Assembly (NCBI GenBank): GCA_030248295.1 | Contig: JASANH010001234.1 | Coordinates: forward strand, 620,001 to 684,000 | Direction: 5' to 3' | DNA length: 64,000 bases | Source: Mesodorylaimus sp. YZB2_4 | Taxonomy: Eukaryota; Nematoda; Enoplea; Dorylaimida; Dorylaimidae | Shown here: one piece after another, positions 56,071-64,000 of the stretch | Layout of the letters: every line of letters starts with the position of its first letter | Position numbering within the stretch: position 1 is the stretch's first letter | The notes under the pieces: generated by a model | Seen by the model: the letters and a program-made list of their open reading frames with translations, nothing else | Databases searched by the model: none | What the model was told of the DNA's origin: nothing | Made by a program: the position numbers and the translations under genes

Positions 56071-56890
56071 ACAGCATTGCTTATACAGTAAGGTTTGGCT
56101 GGCTGGCCAGAGGCAAAAAACAGGCTTCAGCCCCCAAAATTAAAAAAATCAACTGACATGTCGCACACAAAATGATCTACCAGGGATCGAAAACCTGTCT
56201 TGCGCAGAAGACTCACCAGACCCCTCTCCCTTGACACACGCCTGTGCAACCCTCATCGGTTCCTTCCCCGACAGATTTGTACCGCGCGGCACGAGTGTGT
56301 TGGGCACGCGTGTATACTTCCGGCTCAGGCCTCTAGTGAGAGCAGAGCGAGCCTAGATCTAATCCTGACTGGTTCTACCGGGTAGCACGCGCGGCCTCGT
56401 GCTCGGCCCCTCTGGAGTGCTCGTCAGATTATCGTCGACCGTGCGGTTGGATCTAATCCCCAGCTGCCCTTCCTAGATCACTGCTCGCCACTTGGTTTGT
56501 TGTACCAGCGTAGTGGTGTTCGCCCGTCGGCCTAATAAAGGTCCATCTATATTAGCGTCCGTTCTGGTGGGGACCGAGCAGGGCTGATTCGAACCTGTGC
56601 GCGTGTAGGTACAGTATTCCAACCCCGGGGAGGGTATCACACCTACCACATCCAATTTTTGGTACTGTAGGTTCTAGGAAGTGCGCGTCCGATCGTAGAG
56701 TCTAGCGGACCACAGGGGGCATCCGCTTTGGGATCTTGCCCGTCATCTACTGCAGGACTAGTCTTCTACAGCTGACCAGAACAGGACCACGAATGACCTC
56801 ATATAGAATAGCCCATAAAAACAGGACCCGTTGAGTTCAGAATCCGAAAACTTACAATACAACAAATTGAAGTAGCAAGAAAATCGTCAC

Positions 56891-59800
56891 CTAAATTTCA
56901 GTTTTTTCTGCATTTGCCAATTCTTGACCACCCTCTTCACCACCATCTGCGTTCTGGTTTCCATCGTCACCACCTTTTTTGTTATTTTCATTGTCATCTC
57001 CTTTCCTCGCATTGTTGCGACCATCATTATTCGCATCGGCCACGATCCCTTTCTCCACATCCTCGCTCGGCGCATCCACCCTTCCAACCACAACGCCAAC
57101 CCGACTATGCAGTGCTTTCTTCGCCAAATATTGCTCGCGTTTAATCTGTATAGATACAAATCGTGGAGTGTCCGGAATCACGTAGGCCGCGATCTCTTTG
57201 AAAACAAAAACGATCAGCTAAAATTATAAAATCCATCATCGAGAAAACTCAAATTTCAAATCGACCTTACGACAAAAACGAGAACGAAAGCTAATCGAGC
57301 CACCATAATTCGCCACCAGACCACTGAAAAGCTATAATTATTGTCCTTCTCGCATTCGCCCGCATCCATCAAATCTTGCAAAGAGCATGGGGTCATTCGA
57401 TAATCGTCATACCTAAACACACCGATCGCCAGTCACCGCACATCCAAACTGACCAGCACTCACCGGCACACTGTCTCGTTACACGAATGAATAGGCCCCC
57501 ATTTCTCGGCTGCTTTTTGGCAAGGTGGACGAGTATCGTAATAAGACAACGAGAAATTCACAAACCCACCCAAATCTTCGTTCTCACTAATCCCATACTT
57601 GTACATCAATCGAGGTATGAATTCGCTGGTAAAAGCTATCACACAGGCCTAAAAATAATCATAATATCATCCCAAGATAACATTTAAACAGTCGAGTTAT
57701 TGTGTGAACGTGCGGCAGATATTCTACGCTCACGTGACGACAGGTTTGGGCTGATCTTACAAGCGAGCGGTCCAAGGTCTTGAATAGCCCAAGCCTGGTA
57801 GAAAGGCTTCCTGCACAGTGTCGATCACTCAGACCCCGATTCCTACCACAACCCCTCAGGCAGGTGTGCAGCGCCCCTGGGTGCCTGCAACTGCTGTGTG
57901 CAATGATACACTAGCCTGGCTGCTCGTCGAATGCACCCAGTCGCAAGATACCCACGCCGACGATCAGTTCCACTGTCGATGGCGCAGCCAAGACCAGGGT
58001 CAAACAGGGGATCCTCTACGAGCACAGCAATACACGATCATGTCTCAGCAATCCTAGATCTCACACAGACAAATCCGCGGACAAATGAGAACCTGCCCCG
58101 GAGTGAAGTCCTGGACTCTTCCAGTATGAACCAAAGGGAGACAACGACCGCAGAGGCTCTTGAGGGTATGCTGATCGAGGACCTTGGCGAGTACCTGGCC
58201 CACACGACAGGTCTGCCAACTGGGTTAAAGAACACGAAGGGCGAGCCTCACGAATTCAGAACAATTAGGTGGAAATAAATCGAGCGAAAACAAGCAAGAA
58301 AGAGCCCCGATCTCTCCCTTGTACTGCCCTGGCTGCTGCCTACCAAGCCAACTGTTCTAGCCACACTCCTACGAATTCCAGACGCCCCAAGCGGAAACAA
58401 CAGAGTCAAGAACGTTCAAAAAGTTAATGACACCAAACTCCCCCTGATGATGCAGCCAACAAGTTTGTTGCCCATCTGGACAAACACCACAGAACAGGCG
58501 CATGGTGGATTAGAATCGGATGCCCCTATTTCAGAATCATCCCAAATCTGCTCACCCCGATTTCGACTTACGTTTGTCAAAACGGCCAAACGCGCAATCA
58601 GATCCAAAATCCAATACCATACTCTTAGCTCTCGAGCTCGAGCAGGCATTGGCCGTCGATAAGTTACAAGAAATTTATACGCATCCAACCTTATTTCCAT
58701 AATGTTGTTGATCAGGGCGAAAAATGGAGCTAATGGAAATGCAGCCACGAAAAGCGTAAGGAAACCGTACTGTAAAACTGAAATGACAACGTGGGCAGGC
58801 ACATTGGTTGGACCACAGAAGACCAGTGCTTACCCATCTCGAGGTACTCCGGTAGCAAAGCCATGGGTGGCACGTCATTCAAGCGATAGTCCTTCTGCCA
58901 ACGAGTATTCTCATTCTTGCTAGTCCCCGTTTTCGCCCGGCATTTTCGAATTTGATTCTTCAAAACCCTGGAACCACAAACATGCACTTGAAAGTATAAA
59001 ATCGCCTTCCACACTTACGGTATCAATATCTCCGCTATGTTGCTAAAGAACTGTTTGCCAACCATGATTATGGCCAGTTGCAACAACAATTCAACCATGC
59101 ACCCAGCAGGATCGCACTGAAATATAAATACAAGACAAAGTAATTACAAGACACACTTCCTTACTGACCGCTTCGCCAGGATAACTCTGCAGACCACTTC
59201 GATCTGGGTTTTCCGACTGAGTCACTGAACTAAACCTGAAACACAAACAAACAGTATGAGCACCTTGTGTCGCCCAGTCGACCCACTGCAGCTGGGACGC
59301 CACCCGTCAAGGCGATGTTTCAGCAAGGAACTATCTCGCAAGGGTTACAGACAAGGTTTTTAGCGTGGTCTGAAAGATCCACCAAGACAGGGCACAGACG
59401 GATTGCCTCCTTACCGTCCTTTAAAAAATGCGATGTAAAATAATGCGGAATAGTAGTTGATGAACTGGAACAGAAAGACCTTGAACGTGTAGCTGTCTTC
59501 GAATTGCTGCTCGGTACGTGGGAATTCCCAATCAGTCAAGTGCCACGCTACTTTTTGATACACCTGAAATTACTGCTCTTCGATCAAAACACTCAGCACA
59601 GCTGTCGAGATTGCCCACTTACAAAATCCAAAATCACGATGGCCGCCAGACTTATAAGAGCTGCCGTAGACGAGGTAATAAGACGAGTATTCGTGCCTGG
59701 AATTCTTAGTTTCTCGAAAACATTGTCCATGGTCATTCGATAAACGATAATGCCAAATACGACACTTATCACCACGCACAGCTGAGAGCAGAAAAATGTT

Positions 59801-62800
59801 ATCTACCGCTGATGGATGACAATGTCTGGCACTTACGAGGAACAACACCACTGCACATGAGCTAATGATACGAATAAATCGATTTGTACGCGGCATTTGT
59901 GGCTCATATTCCTAAAATCAAAAAAATCATCATCATGTTTCACATGCCTGAAACACTAAAGTGCACTCGAGCAGGTACAGACATGAAAAAGAAATTTAAA
60001 AGGATGAAGAAGATGATGTGAGGATGAAAAAAATTTCATCATTACGATTTCTCACAAAAAAGTGTGACTCACGCTTGTTACAGGATTTATTTCCATGGTT
60101 TTCACACCGCTAACGTATTCTGGACGGATATCTCGGCCCTATAATCAAAGCGCAGTGATCACTGATCAAATCGATTGGTCATCACCAACCCTCTTACATC
60201 GTCTTCATCCACGTCGTACATATCCCAATCCCAAGCCAACTCAGCCTGTCGCCTTTTCCAACCTTCCAAAAACAATGTGGCCCAAACTGATATGAAAGCG
60301 GCAAATATAACAGTGGCAGTGTTGTCGAACACGTACGTGACCTGAAAAGAGGCACTTGATCGAGTTTATTGTGACCTACGGCATGTAATACGATGGGTCC
60401 CTATTAATGAAGAGACCAGTAGAGCTTTTACACCGCCAAAAGCCCAGGGCAGCGAACCAAATCTTTTGACCTGCCTATGTGAGCCCAGATACCAGCTCCG
60501 TGCAACGAGCCGATTGTACTAGATCTCCCGCAGACAAACCAAGCACCTGCCCTGGAGTCAACTCATGGACTCTTCCAGTATGAATCAAACGAAAACGACG
60601 ACTACAGAGGCCCCTTCAGAGTGCTAACCGAAGTCCATGGCCCACCGCAGGTCTGTCAAATGGGCTGGACAAATAGGAAGGGTAGCTCCCCACGGATTCA
60701 GAACAATTAGGTGGAAATGAATCGAGCGAGCGAAAGCAAGGAAGAGCATCGATCTCACCCAGGAGCCCGCCCGCTCTTCTACTGCTCTGGCTCCAAGCCC
60801 TAGCCACGCCCCCAAAGACACCCAAGCAGCAGAAGTCACAACAAAGTCTTTCTAGTTTCACATTTTCTGTTGGCCTCTAGCTGACCCAGCAGTCAAACCG
60901 GATAAACGAGGCAATGGGGACCAGCCACACAACACCTTCCTTCTCTGTCTCTCCAGTTGGAGCACCTCCACATGAGAGCACCCCAGAGCATCACTAGCTT
61001 CCTTGGACGATGACGGGTGGGGTCTAAAGTCGAGATCTACTCGTTAGACTTCTATCTCCCGACGGTACTGGTCTTGCACAATAAGTCCCCCACGGCCTCG
61101 CGTGCAAACATCTGCCACCGGGAATCGAACCTGCGAGGAGCACAGGCCCAGCATCGACCGACCCAGGTGTGAGGCCACTGAACTGACCCTGACCCGATCC
61201 ACCCAACCCAACGTTGTATTGCGCCTGCTCACTTGTCTTCTGGCATGATGAACTTTCTTTCGATTTGTGGACTATAAAGGGCTATCGATAAAGGACACCC
61301 GCAGTCAGGAAGGGCCTGAAGGATTAAGGAACGGACAGGGGAGGAGCTTAGGGACTAAGTCAAGTAAACGTGATCGTCCCTGACTTTGCCTCAAGCTGCT
61401 GCTGATCTGATAGCGCAGCATTTCACAAATTTTACAATCCAACTTCATCTGCAATATCACGCTTCCTTTGTGGACTTTACTTAGTCGAGTGGCAGGGTGG
61501 CAGTATGAGGACAGATTTTTTAAAATGTTATTGGGCTGGGGCCCATGCTGTCCAAATTCCCCAAGGGACATGCTAAACGTTTTGCAAATGGCCAGCCAGC
61601 AGTAACGATACGACGAGCGAGACATGACCAACTCTCACGACAGGCTCCCTCTGATAGCTCCTGCTGAGGGCATCCTGCTCCAGCATCGGTGTCCCAGGAT
61701 GGTAGCCAAGGAGAAGGGAGGGCCCCGACTGGCGGATGAGGACCAGTTTCCTCACTCTACTCGGATTACGTCCGCCACTTGGGTTCCTGGTGAGTTTCCA
61801 GAGCCAGTCTCCTCTCTGATGCACTCCGTGAGAATAAGTTTCCTAAACTGCCGTCTTCAATTAGAATAGAACTGCACGAATACATATTCGAACGCCAGAA
61901 TGATATTTTGGCGGGAATTCACAATTCCTATGCAGCCGACCCACAGTTGCGGGGCCATAGCGACTGATGAGGGTTTCGTGGTTGGATTTCCGAACTTTGC
62001 CCCACAGTTTGGGTCAGTTCCCCAAAACCGATCCAAGCCGGATCAGCGGGTCGGTCGATGCTGGGCACAGTCTCTCGCTATCAAGCAAATCGGGCAGACG
62101 AACGTCGAGCCGCTGCACCACCTTACCCAGCCTTGACCGCCTCACCAACCCACTGATCCGGGCTGGGTCGGTTTTAGACCGGATCGAAATTTTGAATTTC
62201 CGCCTACTGACTGCGGGTGTCCTTTATCGATGGCCCTTCATTAAAAAGTACATCAAGCCGGAAAACGAATAAGCCAGTGCAATACAACGTTGGGTTGTCT
62301 CGGCTCGGCTCAGTGGCCTCAGACCCGGGTTGGTCGATGCTGGCACTAACCCGTCTACAAGAATGCTTACCTTCGAAAAACGACAGCTATCGCTCAAATT
62401 CCACGAAGCACCTTTCGTAATCAGTCCATTCGGGCACATGAGACTGCCACCAACTCCGTTCTCGTCGCATATATCATTGCTAAATCACAGCTTATCCAGT
62501 CCTAGTCTCCAAATCGAACCAAAAACGTACCTGGGGGTATCGCTGCCCAAAGTTATCACCCCGTACAAAATGCATATTATGCCAGCCAGGGCCGCTGGAA
62601 TCAGGGCTCCGGTATAGAATCCTAACCAGGCTATAACATGAGACACCATTAAAAAAAGGAGACATGAGACAGCAAATCAAAACTTACCGAAATACAACGT
62701 AATTTTTTCTCCAAAGTAATTCCTGAAAATTTACTAATCAGGATAGAAAACTCAAGAAAAGCCAGCTGTACCGAATCAAATGCAGTGGTTGGTATTTGTA

Positions 62801-63909
62801 AAATTGTCGCGGATTAACCCAATGGTCGTACAAGATCTGAAAAACCGTTTTACAGCACGAAAAGAAAGGATGATCAGGGAACCAGCATTCATGGCGATAA
62901 GAAGACCGATATTCTCCCCTGGCTTGGAAACGTCAACCCGTCGGGTTGATGCCTTAGTGCGCTAGTTATGATCCCCGTTTATTATTAATATCATACGTAC
63001 CCATGCAAATTTATGCACTCTAAGGGTACAAAGGAGAGAACACCTAAAGTCATTCTAGAAGCCCCTACCTGCCGAGTTGAAGGTGTTTTCTGCGGTTCTT
63101 CCTTATTGTCGAATTCCTGCAGAAAATTTGACAAATTCGGAATACCGAAAAAGGGAGCCACTTTCTGACCTCATGCAATGGGTAGGCCGCGGAATAGACA
63201 CCATCTGAAAGTAGCATTTTGATGCTGGAATAACCTTCCTGGCCGCAATCAGTTCGTAATAATGTGTCCCAAACCATTCGACTGCGCTGAGTGATTGTGA
63301 AGAAAGTTTCTTTATTCGTTATTCGAAATCTAAAACAGACAAAAATATGGCGTCTGCAAAGTTATTGGGTCTTGCTTACTGATGAATGAATCGGCGATCG
63401 TAAACTGCCGTGTATGGTTTTGGTTCGTCCACAATGTTTTTCAGTTTGCATGGATTGCATTTAAGAACTTTTTCCAAAATTTGCGTAATGAGCTCGTTTG
63501 GTCGTTTCGGGCTATTGGCCTAAAAGTGATTATTTCGGCAGGAAATCAACACCAAGATAGCTACGAACCTTGATTGGTACTCGGACTTGTAACGATTCGG
63601 CTTGAGATTCAAAGTAGTTCCATGTTCCGTGTAATTTGACAAAGCCTGTTTTTCCATCTGGCGATTTCTGCCCGTAAAATTAAAATAACCAATATGTTTT
63701 AGCAAAAAATAAGATCTTTTGAAGCTTACTGACGCGGGTTCGTGTTCGATGTCGATTCCAACTTCTCGCAAATTTTTTTCGAAAGTGTTGCGTAACTGTC
63801 TTTGTTTTGCTTCTTTTTGATTCGATCTCTCAGTGTATGCAAGTACATAATCGATTCGCCGAATACCGTCTCGAAAAAATAGCGTGTCTCCAACATACGA
63901 TGAACTGCC
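56891..63909 (-). CDS. Anoctamin (TMEM16 family), 5' end outside window
   Basis: Twenty-one minus-strand exons: 63730-63909, 63569-63667, 63380-63519, 63170-63329, 63069-63116, 62772-62836, 62688-62722, 62531-62630, 62371-62479, 60198-60341, 60073-60138, 59837-59911, 59623-59781, 59415-59563, 59169-59235, 59019-59116, 58834-58967, 58572-58777, 57464-57648, 57271-57412, 56891-57217 (TAG); 895 residues, all in phase. Landmarks: dimerisation domain ([16 protein letters not shown]), [36 protein letters not shown], then TM7 [15 protein letters not shown] and TM8 [13 protein letters not shown] with the Ca2+-binding Glu/Asp residues kept. The family are Ca2+-activated chloride channels or lipid scramblases; which activity cannot be told. 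The tail is acidic Asn/Gly/Asp-rich. Two exons (63170-63329, 59169-59235) use GTCAG donors. Confidence 0.95.
57985..58320. repeat. ~280-bp dispersed repeat, copy 1 (anoctamin intron)
   Basis: Shares 'ctagatctc', 'ctgccccggagt', 'ggactcttccagtatgaa', 'gcagaggc', 'acaggtctgycaa' and 'attcagaacaattaggtgga' in the same order with 60518-60800. It is non-coding and lies between exons 57464-57648 and 58572-58777. Confidence 0.7.
60518..60800. repeat. ~280-bp dispersed repeat, copy 2 (anoctamin long intron)
   Basis: Second copy of the 57985-58320 family, in the 2-kb intron 60342-62370. That intron also carries family B pieces (61660-61860) and tRNA-like segments with B-boxes (61110-61200 reversed). 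No exon was found in it. Confidence 0.7.
62895..62955 (+). repeat. Palindrome-core dispersed repeat, forward copy
   Basis: 'gatattctcccctggc' is followed by the near-perfect palindrome TCAACCCG-t-CGGGTTGA (62933-62949). Related copies: 7043-7150 forward; 27630-27720, 35650-35760 and 49690-49790 reversed; shorter pieces at 4595-4625 and 31680-31710. Confidence 0.65.
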
Positions 63910-64000
63910 CTGAAAAGGGTGCTAAAATATGGCGAAATCTGAGGAAAGCATTTCAAAGATTAAAAAACCAGGTAAACTATCTTATCTTGCTCACGTTACT

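Overview
The window is a gene-rich stretch of an animal (metazoan) nuclear genome. Genes are cut by many GT-AG introns, from about 50 bp to about 2 kb, with short TTTCAG/TTTTAG-type acceptors. The proteins are animal ones: Piezo, anoctamin, EDRF1, PDHX, the LYR protein ETFRF1, a C2H2 zinc-finger protein and ribosomal protein S28. The phylum cannot be fixed from the sequence. Four genes have a splice acceptor 2-9 nt before the start codon, and two same-strand gene pairs lie about 215 bp apart. That would fit an invertebrate that uses spliced-leader trans-splicing, such as a nematode-like animal, but 5'-UTR introns would explain it too.

Layout. Plus strand: the 3' part of EDRF1 (1-8197), then a 1,469-residue Ser/Gln-rich nuclear-type protein with a conserved C-terminal domain (9046-16764). 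Minus strand: ETFRF1/LYRM5 (17221-17528) just downstream of PDHX (17754-21194). Plus strand, divergent from PDHX: a roughly 10-finger zinc-finger gene (21625-25901) followed closely by RPS28 (26121-26541). Minus strand: a complete 47-exon Piezo gene (26634-51269, 3,027 residues when the exons are joined). Then a 5.6 kb intergenic region with a small Pro/Ala-rich membrane-anchored ORF (54945-55235, plus). Last, the 3' 21 exons of an anoctamin/TMEM16 gene (56891-63909, minus), whose 5' end lies beyond the window.

I worked out exon borders by hand from splice sites and reading phase. In EDRF1, PDHX, ETFRF1, RPS28, Piezo and anoctamin all joins are in phase and give family-like protein with no internal stop, so these genes look intact.

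The larger introns and intergenic spaces are filled with repeats: several tRNA-derived SINE-like families, a MITE-like family with about 60-bp inverted termini, three tandem minisatellite blocks, palindrome-rich tracts and long C/G runs. I see no prokaryotic operon, CRISPR array, phage or bona fide tRNA/rRNA gene. The most interesting items are the start-codon-adjacent splice acceptors with possible operons, the tRNA-like array inside a PDHX intron, the MITE pair, a perfect 22-bp intronic hairpin, and two unfamiliar proteins (9046-16764 and 54945-55235).
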